The position numbers and the translations under genes are program-made. This document shows positions 46,681 to 58,798 of a stretch of 64,000 nt of DNA, piece after piece. Numbering within the stretch: the stretch's first letter is position 1; every line of letters begins with the position of its first letter. Below the pieces are notes generated by a model. It made no database searches. It was not told where the DNA came from and saw only the letters and a program-made list of their open reading frames with translations. Location of the stretch: NCBI RefSeq assembly GCF_027580225.2, contig NC_073340.2, forward strand, positions 32,562,501 through 32,626,500. Reading direction: 5' to 3'. Origin of the DNA: Misgurnus anguillicaudatus. Its lineage: Eukaryota > Chordata > Actinopteri > Cypriniformes > Cobitidae.

Positions 46681-47082
46681 AAGGGCAATAAGTAGGATTT
46701 ACCCCCATCTAGTGGTGAAATTGTATTTTGCATTTAAACGAACAGTGCTCTCTAGCGCCTCGCCTTTCCAAATGCGAGTTGCAACTACGGTAGCTGTTAT
46801 GTAATCACTGATCTCCATGTCCGTTGCAGCTGGTTAATGTGTTCTGAATGAAAACGCGTTGTGAAAACGCGTTGGTTGGATAGTGCTTTTTGTCCTATTT
46901 CTGCTAGTTTATCAATACGGTGGAACGATATGGATGCCTCCTTGGACTTACCCGTTCAATGTAAGCTTACAAAGAAAAGTCAGATCACTGGCAGAGGTCA
47001 TTTGACACCAACGAGGACATATTTATGAATAAAAACATTGATTTTGATTAATAAAACACTTAAAATCCTACTTACAGTCCCT
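46681..47082. mobile_element. 402-bp MITE with TTAA duplication
   Basis: AAGGGCAATAAGTAGGATTT and, inverted, AGGGACTGTAAGTAGGATTT are the ends. TTAA flanks both (46677-46680 and 47083-47086). Interior block GTGCTCTCTAGCGCCTCGCC matches a common fish repeat type. Confidence 0.8.
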
Positions 47083-47086
47083 TTAA

Positions 47087-49230
47087 GCTATTTTGGGGTG
47101 CCGTTTTATTCACTCCTGCTCTGTATATTTCATACTGCACGCAGCAGTGCTGACCATCACACTTATTCATTTTAAAGATTGAAAACCGTCAACCTTCAAA
47201 CCCTTGCATTCACCAAGAGCTCTTCTCAGACAGATCCGTCTGTGCCGTGACCCCAATGATAGACTTTTATACGTGCCGATGCCGTCAACAGCCGTCTGCC
47301 CATCAAGATTATCACTGATGCAGTCATGTGGCATGAAAAGGTGTAACACAGTCCAGTAAAGACAGTTCATGTGGTTCAACAGCTATTTATGTCAATGAAA
47401 CATGCCAAGACTTCCATATCACCCTCAAGTAATGCGTATATACAACCTGATCCAATGGGAATTTGTGCATATTTTACAAATTGGCTATAAATTCTATACT
47501 TTTTTATTTAGAAAAAAAACCCAATATTGATTTCCCATTCCTAACTGCTCCCCTAAACCCTACGTCACGGGGTGAGAGCAAAATTTATAAAAAATATGGG
47601 ATTGGTTGTACGAATTCATGCAAATTAGCCACCCTGTAACATACGTACGAATTGCTATGCAATTGTGTTGGGATATTCTGGTTTTGAATTTAGTTTTGGA
47701 CATTTCATAAAAACAGCGCTAAATACAGGTGTAAGCAGGTTCCAAAACATAGACCCTCCAGTCTTTAATATTCTAGCCAGATGGCTTAAACTTACCGCTA
47801 AGCTTACCAACAAGATGTTTATGGCCAGAAAGTAGAGAAAATCGATTCAAACCCAATTTGAATTCAGTCAAGCAACTATTTCTCAACGTCTAAACAAGGT
47901 CATGGATAAACACCTGTATATATTTTTGCCCCAGCCCTTCAGAACGAATGCAGACACTAAATATGGGCAATGCAAAGCTGATGCAATGTCATCAGAGGAT
48001 ATGCGGCTAAACTTTGATGACAAAGCTGATGGAAATGAAGATGGACTGAAAATTGTGATAAACTATCCTAATACTTTTAGTGATTAAGAATGACGCACTG
48101 GTTGTTTGTCCAAAAATAATCAAAAGAAATAGCCACAGGTGGCAGCTTGAACTTTTACATGCGTCATTACAAATCTAGAGTAAACAAGGTCAGAGCAAAA
48201 ACAATTACAGCAGGCAGTAAACTCCCAATGCTTGCAGACGTGGTGGTATTTTCTTGAAATCTCACCGGATGCTGTAAAATACATTATTCGCAGGATCCAA
48301 AGGGGGGGTCACAAAAGAAGGAATAAAAAACCCAAAAACAGAGTTCAGCAGTACTCATCTGGGATTGTTTTATGATTTGGTCAGTAATCATCAAGAGGAA
48401 CATATCGGTAAATATAGAAATAAACCATGCATGTTGGCAATTTACCTCAAAAATTCTCCAGACAGAAACAATATTCCCCCGACACCCCGTCAGCACAGCT
48501 AGTTTTAGCGTGCAGCAAATAAAGAAGAAATGTCTTGTTTTCTCGTTTGTGGGCAGACCTTGGGCTTATTGGTCACTTGAGGATCCATTATGAATGGATT
48601 TGTTGGCCTGAAGATGTCTGATACTGCAAGTTCAATATATGCAATCCACAGATATTGCGACTTCTGTACGTAACAGCTCAGGTGCTTTTTTCCAATATAC
48701 TTGATCTATGTTGTTTCATTTGATGTCGCGACGAAGAGAAAAGGTCGCGTGTAATTTTCGGTTCTTTTCTACTGGGATATGCATTAGATAATAACGTTCA
48801 TAATATAGCCGAGGGTCTGAGTGTGAATGGAGGAGTGAGTACCCTGTTATCTGGGGATTTATTTATTTATTTCGCTGGGACGATGAAAGTGTTGAATGAT
48901 AACCGGCATATGTATGTGAGCTCGGGGTTGTTCAGATATTCCTTTGTACCAGGTAAAAAAGCCGTTCTGGAAATGGAGCTCTGAGTTAAAACCTTTAGTG
49001 ATTCCCAGATATTGTTTCAAATATATTGTTCTGTGGTACCAAGATTTAGAGCTTTGTTGTATATAATACAAAACATGACACAAAAAGCCCAAACGTGGTC
49101 TGAATTTTAAAAGGATGACCATGTCTTATATACCGAGCCCCGTAGGTAACATAGGCAAGAAATGTTCGAATGTGCTTTACGAAATTCTGGGCAGGAATTT
49201 ATAAAACTGTATGAGGGGGTTTCCCGGACA
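47087..49230. other. Largely gene-free
   Basis: A repeat fragment with GGTTGTACGAATTCATGC near 47500-47690 is related to 49530-49690. The remainder shows no convincing exon. Confidence 0.3.
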
Positions 49231-49299
49231 GGGATTTGCTTTAAGGAATAGTCAATTTTCTTAAAAGAAAAATCCAGATAATGTACTTACCACCATGTC

Positions 49300-49480
49300 A
49301 TCCAAAATGTTGATGTCTTTCTTTGTTCAGTCCAGAAGAAATTATGTTTTTCTTATTTTAATGGACACCAACACTTAACTCAACACAGAACAGGTTTTTT
49401 TTTTCAACGAAGTATCAAAGGACTATAAACGATCCCAAATGAGGCATAAGGGTCTTACTAACTATTAAAGTTTACTTTAA
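49300..49480. mobile_element. Fragment of the 28495-29655 foldback family
   Basis: Contains GATGTCTTTCTTTGTTCAGTC and AAACGATCCCAAATGAGGCAT in the same order as the left arm at 28495. Truncated. Confidence 0.6.
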
Positions 49481-49563
49481 CCACAAAGCCAAAAATCATT
49501 CACTTATGGCAGGGTTTCCAGAATTTATACATATTTTACTGGTTACGTACGGTTTGCAAAAAA

Positions 49564-49617
49564 CACCACTACCCCAACGTTAAAGGGGTTTCACCACTAC
49601 CCCAACGTTAAAGGGGT
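49564..49617 (+). repeat. 28-bp tandem duplication
   Basis: Two head-to-tail copies of a unit containing CACTACCCCAACGTTAAAGG, 28 bp apart, identical except at the end. Confidence 0.85.
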
Positions 49618-49689
49618 CAAGGCAAATCGTAACAAAATGTATGAATGTGGTCGTACCAATTAATATGAATGAACCACCTCGTAAAATAT

Positions 49690-50420
49690 GTACGAACTGC
49701 CACGAGATAGCGTTTTCCAAAACTGGGGTTTGTGTACCCCTGGTGGTTCCCAGAGGAATTGCAGGGGGTTCTTTAATTGATGAAAAAAGTCTCTTTTAAA
49801 ATCAAATCATAAAATGTAAAGAAACTTTTTCTTTCTTAAAATAAATTGTCCCAGGGACAGCAGATTGTAGCTAATTCTGGGGTAGTATTATAACTGTCCA
49901 TTGTCCCTGTCAAATAAAGAACTAAATAAAATAAAAAAATTGTAATAATTTTTTATAATTTAAATTAAACACTTACTAGCAAATATATATTTTATTTGTT
50001 TCATCTGCATGCTAAGTGACCATTACAAAAAACTATAATTTATATAATATTAAACTATAATGAACTCATCCAAAATGAACAGATATGTTTTATAAATGAA
50101 AATACCAAGGACAAATAACAGGTAATAATTACAATAACTATGTAAAACAGTACTGATAAAACATTTAAAAAATAATGTTTTTGAAGTTAAACATGCCAAG
50201 TGCTATTCAATTATTGAAATATTTACTGAAAATCAAAAAAAAAAAAAACTGGTCAAGGGGTTCGGCTAACAAAAGAGTTTGAGAACCCCTGCCCTATGGC
50301 ATTTACAGCATCTTTATTTTTAAGAGTGTGCCTGTCACCTCTAAAACGTAAATACATTTTTTTTTATTTTAATTGCAATTCACTTTTATAGCATGGGGTC
50401 AGTTCAACTAAATGTAAATT
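49690..50420. other. Gene-free stretch
   Basis: AT-rich; the piece near 49720 (CCAAAACTGGGGTTTGTGTAC) and 50260-50290 may be ends of an old element. Nothing firmer. Confidence 0.25.
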
Positions 50421-50424
50421 CTAA

Positions 50425-50966
50425 AGGGCGATTTATAGTCGTGCGTAGGTTCTACGCCGTAGCTACAGCGTAGGCTATCCGTAGCCTGTGCGTAGCTCTA
50501 CGTAGCCTGACACGCACCTCACAAAAAATTTAACAGCGCGTCAGATCTACGCGGACCGCAGGCGCTGTGATTGGTCCACCAGAACCCCTCCCATCAGGTA
50601 AAAAAACTGCGTCATAGGTATTTCCGTTTGTGACGGTGAAAACAAAGATGAGCCAAGTTGAGGAGTGATTTAACTCAAACTGCATCGCAAGTCGCTGTTT
50701 ATTTACTTCCATCATTGCTGGTCTTCTCAAATTATACTCAACAAGTTGCGGTTTCTTCTTCGTTTGTGGGTTAACTTGATAAGCTTCTTCTTCTTTCACG
50801 TTTGTGCTGCTACTGTGCTTACACGCATGGATACTGCCTACCAGCGGTCGCACGTGTGTTTGCACGTCGACGCGGACGACGACGCAAAAGTATAAATGAA
50901 AACCGACGCGGAACCTACGCCGCCGCTGCTACGGCGTAAGACCTACGCACGACTATAAGGAGCCCT
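50425..50966. mobile_element. Harbinger-type MITE with TAA duplication
   Basis: AGGGCGATTTATAGTCGTGC and, inverted, AGGGCTCCTTATAGTCGTGC are the ends, followed inward by GTAGGTTCTACGCCGTAGC and its inverse. TAA flanks both sides (50422-50424 and 50967-50969), the 3-bp duplication of PIF/Harbinger elements. CpG-rich ends. No transposase. Confidence 0.8.
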
Positions 50967-50969
50967 TAA

Positions 50970-52310
50970 CACGTTAATGAAATGGAAGCCATTTTAAGCT
51001 TAAGTTTTCCCCAATGGACGTTTGTGTGGTCCAGGTGTGTGAATGAAGGATGGGTAATATTGTAAATCCAAAAGGTTTTATGCTTACAACTGCATGCCGG
51101 AGTTCATGCTATTGATTTGAAATAAATCAAAAGTAGCATGTCTTTGTTGTTTGCTGACAAGCAAAACATGTCTGCAAATTTGCCTTTTAAAGCAAACGGC
51201 ACAGCAAGGCATATCAAAGCCTACAGTATGATCCCATTGGGCTAACAATGAAAACCCCTTAAATCTGTTTCATACATGGTGTCTATAGCTTTCATCTGTT
51301 TCTGAGCTCAGATGTTCAGTGTAGAAACTTGGCTGGGTTTGAGACCCGTATTCAACCTCTATTTCTCAGAGCAGCGTTCCCCAAGAGATAACAGCCTGGC
51401 TTAGCTAACAGCTCTCTGAAGTCACCTTTAGTGTAAAATTGCATAGTTATTTTTTTTTATCTTGAACCATCCTCTAAAACTGAGTCCCCAGCTATCTGCA
51501 TTCCCCAGAAATGGGCAAAGAATGAAAAAGGCGCAATGAGAGAGAGAGAGAGAGATAAAAGGAGTGAATGAACTCTGAGGGCGAGCTGGAGAAAGAGACT
51601 GTGTGTGTGAAAGGATGGAAGGATGCAATTGGTCTTTCACACTCATTTGCTTTTGAATGGCGTTTTGGTGAAGCTCTACATGGCTGTAATGCAAGTAACA
51701 TATTTTATGGTCTCCCACTGTGCTTGCTAAGAAAATAAACCTGACCTGGTTAGAGTGTAAATTTACCTGGTAGGATCTGTGAGTAAACATTTCTGACACC
51801 CATGCCGGTTTTACTTTAATATACTTCTTTTCTATAAAGAGAAACTGCCTTATCTATGATATATAATAAATAAATGATAGATAAATAAAGAGCTCTGTAC
51901 ATTGTATTCTAGCACTATTCCTCCTTAAGTAAACCTTGTTCATGCAAAAGACAGCTTAAAAACAGGCCAATCTCAGCATAACACCAACGGTGACATTACA
52001 GTCGAGATGTACGCCCCCAACATTAAATTACACATTAAATTAATTACAATGTTGTTAAAATGCTAAAAACAAAGTTGTGGCTGCTGAGTTACCGCTATAT
52101 GCTAGTTAATGCTATATGCTAGCGTTTAGGCTACTACTATTGACGTCACATTTTGCAGGTCCATACCAATTGAGTATTCCTCAAAATCTTCGTCTGATAC
52201 AGGCTGAAACATAAGGTCTGTTTGCACACACACAGAGCTACTGAAATGACCCGCTCTGAGAAACAGACAATCAGAGCAGAGCTCAACATTTTTATTTATG
52301 ACCCTTTAAG
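50970..52310. other. Gene-free stretch
   Basis: Unique-looking sequence with a short GA run at 51540. No exon recognised. Confidence 0.3.
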
Positions 52311-52311
52311 G

Positions 52312-52598
52312 TACACTCTAAAAACAAACAGTGCTATATAGCACCAAAAGTGGTTCTTTGCTCGTAATCATAGAAGAAACGTTTTTAGTGCCATATAGCA
52401 CCGGTGAAGCACCTGTCTAGAACCATATAGTGCTATGTAGAACCAAATGTGGTGCTATAGTGGTGCTATATGGCCCCTATATGGTTCTACACAGGTGCTT
52501 CACCGGTGCTATATGGCACTAAAAACGGTTCTTCTATGGTTACGATTCAAATCAACAGTTTTGGTGCTATATAGCACCGTTTGTTTTTTTAGAGTGTA
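52312..52598. mobile_element. TACACTCTAAAAA MITE with GCTATATAGCACC arms
   Basis: TACACTCTAAAAA and its inverse TAGAGTGTA bound a 287-bp palindromic element. GTGCTATATAGCACC appears in both arms, and CCGGTGAAGCACCTGT is mirrored. If the outer TA is the duplication, this is a Tc1/mariner-type MITE. Confidence 0.75.
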
Positions 52599-52976
52599 CA
52601 GTAATAATAGACCATTTTATTCTAGGGGTAAATCCTAGGGTTATAAATGGACATGTAAAACCGTCTCTGGAACATTTTTGCACTTAATAAAGTCGCATAC
52701 CTTCTATGTAGATACAATGTAAAAAAATATTTTGAGGCTTAGTAAATGTAACTAAATAAAATGAGTAAATTCTAATAAAAAAATAGTCCTTGCTATTTAA
52801 TCAAAATTTTGTAAAATTACACAAAAAAGTGAGTAATTCTAAAAGAACATAGTATTTAGTAAATTCAACTAAATTTTATCATGAAAAATTTGTAAGAAGG
52901 AAATTAAATTAATATTTTTTGGTTGAAATTAATTGAATTATTTTAGTAAATATAACTAACTAGGCAGTGGACTAAA

Positions 52977-53174
52977 CACTGAAAAAAATGATTCATTGAA
53001 TTAAATCAATTTTTTTAAGGTAAGTGGTTGCAATCAATTTATTTAAGCTACATTTAAACAAAAAAGATTAGTAACATAAAATAAAACTTTTGTTTAAATG
53101 TAGCTTAAATAAATTGATTGCAACCACTTACCTTAAAAAAATTGATTAAATTCAATGAATCGTTTTTTTCAGTG
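52977..53174. mobile_element. Near-perfect hairpin MITE
   Basis: CACTGAAAAAAATGATTCAT opens it and the inverse ending TTTTTTCAGTG closes it. Arms of about 88 bp pair with very few mismatches around a 20-nt loop (near 53067-53087). Confidence 0.8.
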
Positions 53175-53396
53175 AAGGCTGTATTTACTTAAAAACTTAA
53201 ATGTTTGCATGCACTTTTTAAAGCAAATTTTACCTGGATTTTTAAGCAACTGCTTAAATGTAAAACTTGCAATTGTTTAAAATTCCATGTAAAACTTACT
53301 TAAAAAATTGCAATTGCTTAAATTGCTTAAAATTCCATGTAAAATGTACTTAAAAAAGTGGATGTAAAAATTATGCACTGTATTTTTTTTTCTTTC

Positions 53397-53517
53397 ACCG
53401 CAGTAGGTCAAGATATTGTGGCCATTTGATATAAAATTTTCAAGTAAATGTATTAAATATTCCCTTTTGTTTGTTTCTCAGAATTTTTGTATGCCACAGT
53501 CCCTTTAAATTAAGTTT
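53397..53517 (+). repeat. Local duplicate of 54659-54925 with an internal deletion
   Basis: CACCGCAGTAGGTCAAGATA through GTTTCTCAGAATTTT matches 54659-54753. It then jumps to ATGCCACAGTCCCTTTAAATTA, which matches 54899 onward, so about 140 bp is missing here. Confidence 0.8.
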
Positions 53518-53740
53518 TAAGCAACTGCTTAAATGTAAAAATTACTTAAAAATTGCAATTGCTTAAATTGCTTAAAATTCCATATAAAATGTATTTAAAA
53601 AAGTGGATGCAAAAACTATGCACTGTATTTTTTTGTAAATCCAGTGTTTTGTTTTTTCAGTGTATCAAAAAACAGTGTAACTGTAACATATTGTATCAAT
53701 GCATTCTTTGGCACCTTTAATTCCAGTTCAACTCACACAT
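53518..53740. repeat. Diverged direct repeats of a GCTTAAAATTCCAT unit
   Basis: The block GCAACTGCTTAAATGTAAAA ... AAAGTGGATG...TATGCACTGTATTTTT at 53244-53390 recurs at 53520-53635. Part of AT-rich low-complexity sequence. Confidence 0.6.
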
Positions 53741-53749
53741 GCCGCCCTT

Positions 53750-54020
53750 TAAAGGGATAGTCTTCAATTTCTCATCTTCATGTTTTTCTAAACTTGTTTG
53801 AGTTTCTTCTATGTGATGAACACAAAAGAAGATATTTTGATAAATGATGGTAATCACACAGCTGACTGTAACCATTGACTTCCATAGTAGGAAAACAAAT
53901 ATTATTCAAGTATTGTGATAAATGATGAAGACATTTTGATAAATTATGGTATGTACACAGTTGACGGTACCCGATAAATTCCAGTGTATTTGTTTTTTCC
54001 TACTATGGAAGTCAATGTTA
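53750..54020. mobile_element. Fragment of the TTCACCC-type fish transposon
   Basis: GAACACAAAAGAAGATATTTTGA, CCATTGACTTCCATAGTAGG and the inverse CCTACTATGGAAGTCAATG mark the two arms of this common palindromic element. Ends are eroded. Confidence 0.55.
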
Positions 54021-55090
54021 AATATTTTGGAAAAAAATTAAATCCACCTTTGTGACAACTTGCCTCAATAGGAGTCCTTTAGTGGGGTAAGTTGTCACAG
54101 TATATTTTGGATCTTTAACATTTCTTAATCATTATATAACAACAACATCATTGTTACCAAATAATAAGCCTCAACTTCACTTGTCACAATAATTTCTGTA
54201 ATTTCTCTTGATTGTATGGCTTTTTAGTATCTCCATTCAATGTTAGTTATTCACCTCAAGTCGTAAGGTTAGCGGCACTTTAATTAACTTAAAGAAACAA
54301 TTAAAACCAAAATGGCACAATTATATGCATTGTACAGATCTAACGACTTTTTCTTCATCTCATTATTTTCACCCAAAGTAAACAAACAAAAGCAACCTTT
54401 AATGCTGCATAGTTATTTTGGCCAACAGATCAGCATGCATTTTTAATGAAACGTTTCCCTGCAGACTTACCTGAAGAGGTTTGTGGTCAGGTCACAGAAA
54501 AAGCTGATAATTATGTGTTGCTCAATGTTGGCATGTTGCTGAAGTGATTCATGTTAGGGAATTAAAGGAACCTAAGGGATCCTGTCCCAAAGGAGCAACA
54601 ATTCATGACTAGATTACCAGGCTTGACATTTCTATTTATCTCTACCCCTCAGCATCACGCACCGCAGTAGGTCAAGATATTGTGGCCATTTGATATCAAT
54701 TCCCAAGTAAATGTATTAAATATTCCCTTTTGTTTGTTTCTCAGAATTTTGTAAAACTATATTTGCTTGGAAAGTTTTCATGTTTCATTTTCTCACATTT
54801 CCAGCTATTCGACAAGACAAGCACTAAATCAGATTGTAAACTCTCTGCATGAAATATAAAACCTTAAAATGAAAATACAGTTAAATGTGATTTTAGGATG
54901 CCACAGTCCCTTTAAATTACATTAAAGTTTGAATACATAACCTACAAAACCAGATCAGCGTATTATAAAATGCTTAATGTTTTTGACCTTCAGCACGAAG
55001 ATCCATGGTGCACATTGGAGTCTTGATATAGTGATCTGATCAGGTGATCGGATGTACAGTTACGCATCGATATCGCACCTTCCCAGCTGT
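54021..55090. other. Gene-free stretch (source copy of the local duplication at 54659-54925)
   Basis: Apart from the duplicated segment, nothing is recognised. Confidence 0.3.
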
Positions 55091-55096
55091 CCTCAC

Positions 55097-55201
55097 CATT
55101 TGGGGGTTGATAAAGATCTCGCCGAAACCGAGAGCAGTCATCCTGACTGACAGCTGGGAAAGAGCTTCATTAGTTTGCTGGTTAATGTCACACAGATCTA
55201 T
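55097..55201 (-). CDS. Possible internal exon of an unidentified host gene
   Basis: On the minus strand a 105-nt phase-0 segment runs from a CAGCAG acceptor, preceded by a pyrimidine-rich tract, to a GTGAGG donor. It encodes 35 residues including QQTNEALSQLSVRMTALGFG and EIFINPQM. Third codon positions are GC-rich (GGT TTC GGC GAG ATC), unlike the AT-rich surroundings, and an in-frame TGA lies just upstream, as expected for an exon edge. I do not recognise the protein. No partner exon is visible nearby, so it is either a lone exon in a large intron-rich gene or a coincidence. Confidence 0.35.
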
Positions 55202-55749
55202 CTGCTGTCACAGCGACTCTGACAGGGATACAACAGCAATCTGCCATCAAAAGTGAGTTATCATGGCACCAATAGATTAATTGGAGCGATTTCATTGTAA
55301 TCTGACAGTTAGGATGAGAAATGAGAAGGAAACAGGCAGAAACAAGGTGACCTATGTTGAAATGATGGTAGATCACTGATCGGATGACTGTACATCACAT
55401 GTACAGTATGTGTACCTCACTCTCGCTGTTTGTTATGATATCATAATATCATTTTAGCTGGATTGGGTTGCATGCATTTTAAAAGCCTTGAAGAGCCCAA
55501 GCTACTAAGAAATGAAAATAGTTGTTAATGCACTGTAGAAGGTAAAAGGGGGTCATATCACAAGGAATCAGATATTCCTTAATCTTTTTGAGATAAAAGA
55601 CCATGAAAATCTGCTGTGATTTTTTTGAAGTTTTTGTTTCAGTCTGAATGGTTATAGTTTCAGCATTGGCTGGTTTTTAATCCTCTCACTTCTTTTTACA
55701 TGCACAGTACTACTTTCTTAAAAATAAAGAGGATGCTTTTTAGCGAGGC
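55202..55749. other. Gene-free stretch
   Basis: No feature recognised; would be intronic if the exon at 55097-55201 is real. Confidence 0.3.
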
Positions 55750-55982
55750 ATTAACCCAGCAAGCAATAGTTGTCATTTCACCATCTAGATTACTGTAACT
55801 ATAAACCCAATATAGTTCGACTATGAGTAGCCAAAATAAACTTGAATTTGTTTACATGACGTTTTTGCCCAAATAACTTGCGAGATATATGATATTCCAT
55901 TATGTAAGCAATGTCAGCTGTGATTACAAGATGATTGGTTTAATTTATTTCTTTTTGGGCTATGGTTAGACGTCTATTAGGG
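55750..55982. mobile_element. Fragment of an AACCCAGCAAGCAATAG-type repeat
   Basis: AACCCAGCAAGCAATAGTTG through TTAGACGTCTATTA matches the split copy at 58009-58690 (which also ends in GCAAAATTGCTTGCTGG). Confidence 0.55.
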
Positions 55983-56210
55983 CTGCACAATTAATCAGAA
56001 AACTAATCGGGATTACACAGCCAAATATGGAACTTCAGAATAACTCTATAAGGGGGCGTGCACACCAAATTTTCACAACATTTTCACCATGACGTATACG
56101 CCCCGCCCCTTTGATTGCCCCGCCCCCAGTTAATCGAGTACTTGTTCTTCAGACCTATGGATTAATCGAAATGAAAAAATTAGATAAATGCCCATCCCTA
56201 GCTGTGATAA
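55980..56210. mobile_element. hAT fragments (TAGGGCTGCACAATTAATC / TAGGGATGGGCATTTATC)
   Basis: The left edge TAGGGCTGCACAATTAATC and the right edge, TAGGGATGGGCATTTATC on the minus strand, look like ends of two different hAT families. This is therefore a patchwork and not one element. Confidence 0.45.
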
Positions 56211-56698
56211 TTCAGCTATGAGCTGGTTGGTTGCTGTGGTAATGTCCCGCCCTCCTCCACTGTGATTGGCTGTGTGAGAACTGACATTGACGAGCGGAGC
56301 TTTTGACCCAAAGTTGAATCTCTTTCAATTCTCAACGCTCAGCGCTGAACGCGTCTCGCCCCTCCTCCACTGTGATTAGACGACCGTGTGGGAGTTGACA
56401 TTGATTAGCTGAGCTTTTCACCCTAATTTTTTGTTTTTGGTGCTCAGCGCGGAAAAACTGCAGAGCGTGGGCATTCAGCGCGGAAAATACTAATCCGAAC
56501 CGTACACCCCTAGTAATATTATCACCAATGTTTTTAGTAAATTATTTATTAGAGAATAAATCATATCATGCTTGGTCCACCAGAATCACCTACATATTTC
56601 GAAGTTTCCAGTGCTGTAAAATCTGAATTTAACTTTATTGTCTAATGTAGAATCACAAGAATGCTGTACTGACCACTCAGCACTGAAAATATACCTTA

Positions 56699-57475
56699 TG
56701 GCGCTTTTCCATTGCATAGTACCCAACAGTTTGGTTTAGTTTGGGTCGAGTCAGCTTACTTTTGGGAGCTTTTCCACTGGGTGCAGTACGTAGTACCAGA
56801 TACTTTTTTTCGTACCTCGGTTGGGCTTCCAAGCGACCCGAGCTAATACCAAACGTGACTCGAAAACAATGTAGATCACTGATTGGTCTGAGAGAATCGT
56901 CACTACCAGCATCATCGCTATATGTAAAAGATTAGCTTTACCTTAGTGCTAGCTTGCGCTGTCTTGAGCAAACAAGTTGTCATCTGTGCTCTGCTATAAG
57001 TTCCCAAACTCCCTTTAGCGATGAAAAACATCCACAGGTTGAGAATCAGGGACACCATAACAGTTTTTTTCAGACTTGCAGTTTGTGGCGGAACATTCGC
57101 GACGAACACGCCAGCATTATATATGCTAAAATGCAACTTCAATGAGGCTCAGCGGAGCGCCGTCGACTGACGCCACGGGTGTTTGAACAGAAACGCATGT
57201 CATGTGAGACAGAGGTAGTTAAACGAGATGTGAAAACATCTATTTTGTGGCGGACTGAGAAATAAATAAATGTATGGGAATGTACAATGACACTCTCACT
57301 TGTATGATATCACAGCAGTAGGCAGGGCCAATATAACGACACGCCTACAGTATAATCACTCCCACTTTAAAGTGATACTAAATTCGATGGAAAAGCTAAC
57401 CACGCCAAAGTGAGGTGAGCTGACCTGACCCAAACTGAACTAAACTGTAGGGTACTATGCAATGGAAAAGCTCCA
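56699..57475. mobile_element. Harbinger-type element with TTA duplication
   Basis: TGGCGCTTTTCCATTGCATAG and, inverted, TGGAGCTTTTCCATTGCATAG are the ends. TTA flanks both (56696-56698 and 57476-57478). GGGTAC- and GGTCGAGTCAGCT-like blocks are mirrored inside. 777 bp, no transposase recognised. Confidence 0.8.
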
Positions 57476-57478
57476 TTA

Positions 57479-58008
57479 ATAATTTATTATAAAGCCCTGT
57501 AGCACCTTTCCTAAATCTCTATTTCTGGTTGACGCACCCAACAAAAAGTCGTGTTCCCCGCGTGTCTTTAGCCCACACGCTCCATGTAGTTACCGCGCCT
57601 CGTTCTCCGTTCTAACCGCACTCAACGTGTCAGGTCAAACTCCATTAAATGTCTACATACCATCATCCCGTTTGCAAACCAGCGTACAGCTGCTCAATTT
57701 ACCCTGTTTCTATTTTCAACCGTGCTCAATTTCAGAGTGCCACAAGTGTTGGGGAAGAGATAATGAGCAAGAACGCAGCTCTACCAGACACGCACACACC
57801 ACCTCGCTCAGTCTAGCTGTTGGTACCCAACAGGCTTGTGTTAATTGCGTATGACTTATCGTCTAACACATGTGGCCCAGCTGTGGGGAGGAGGCGGTGA
57901 GATGATACACAATACCATGAAATCTGTCTTTGCTTGTGTTTATTGCACAGACTTAGACATCAAGGCCGATTCTGGGGTGAAGATTAGCATCTATTTGCAT
58001 TCTGTTTT
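57479..58008. other. Gene-free stretch
   Basis: Moderately GC-rich at 57520-57900 but without splice-bounded exons. Confidence 0.3.
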
Positions 58009-58690
58009 AACCCAGCAAATAATAGCCATCATTTCACCATGTAGGTTGGCTATAGACATGATATAAGCCAGCTAGGAGTAACCCATCAACAGTGATTACA
58101 AGGTGTTTGGTTTCATTAATTATTTTATTTAAATTATTTTTGGGATATAGATGTCTATTAAAGGGGACATTTCACAAGACTTTTTTAAGATGTCAAACAA
58201 ATCATTGGTGTCCCCAGAGTACATATGTAAAGTTTTAGCTCAAAACACCAAATAGATAATTTATTATTATATAATATGAGCAAATATTTGCCATTTTTGG
58301 GTGTGTCCTTTTAAATGCAAATGAGCTGATCTCTGCACTAAATGGCAGTGCTGTGGTTGAATAGTGCAGATTAAGGGGCGGTATTATCCCCTTCTGACAT
58401 CACAAGGGGAGCAAATTTCAATGGCCTATTTTTTCACATGCTTGCAGAGAATGGTTTACCAAAACTAAGTTACTGTGTTCGGGTTGATCTTTTTTTGACA
58501 TTTTCTAGGTTGATAGAAGCACTGGGGACCCAATTATAGCACTTAAACATGAAAAAATGTTAACTTTTCACCATATTTCCCCATTACATTTTTATTGACA
58601 GCTCGAATTTTGATGTCTGGGCTGTGTTTGGACAAGTATTAGACGTCTTTTAAACGCAAAATTGCTTGCTGGAAAGCATTACATTTGTGT
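58009..58690. mobile_element. AACCCAGCAAATAATAG-type repeat split by a MITE
   Basis: The left half (to GATGTCTATTA) and right half (from CATTTTTATTGACAGC to AAATTGCTTGCTGG) are parts of the family seen at 55750-55982. Between them sits the element 58161-58582. Confidence 0.55.
58161..58582. mobile_element. Nested AAGGGGACAT-type MITE
   Basis: AAGGGGACATTTCAC and, inverted, GGGGAAATATGGTG are degraded TIRs. ATTA flanks both (58157-58160 and 58583-58586). The interior, including CTTCTGACATCACAAGGGG, matches a very common cyprinid repeat by recognition. Confidence 0.65.
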
Positions 58691-58798
58691 GCAAATATCT
58701 AAAAAGACCAAAAATGAGCTAAAGCTAAATGTCATTATACTCAACAAAAATGTATTGTAGATAAATAAACTCCAAAAAAATACAATTAATACACACAC

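Noticed and set aside
50530..50865. 111-codon open frame on the minus strand
   Set aside because: It lies inside a non-autonomous Harbinger-type MITE whose CpG-rich ends depress stop codons.
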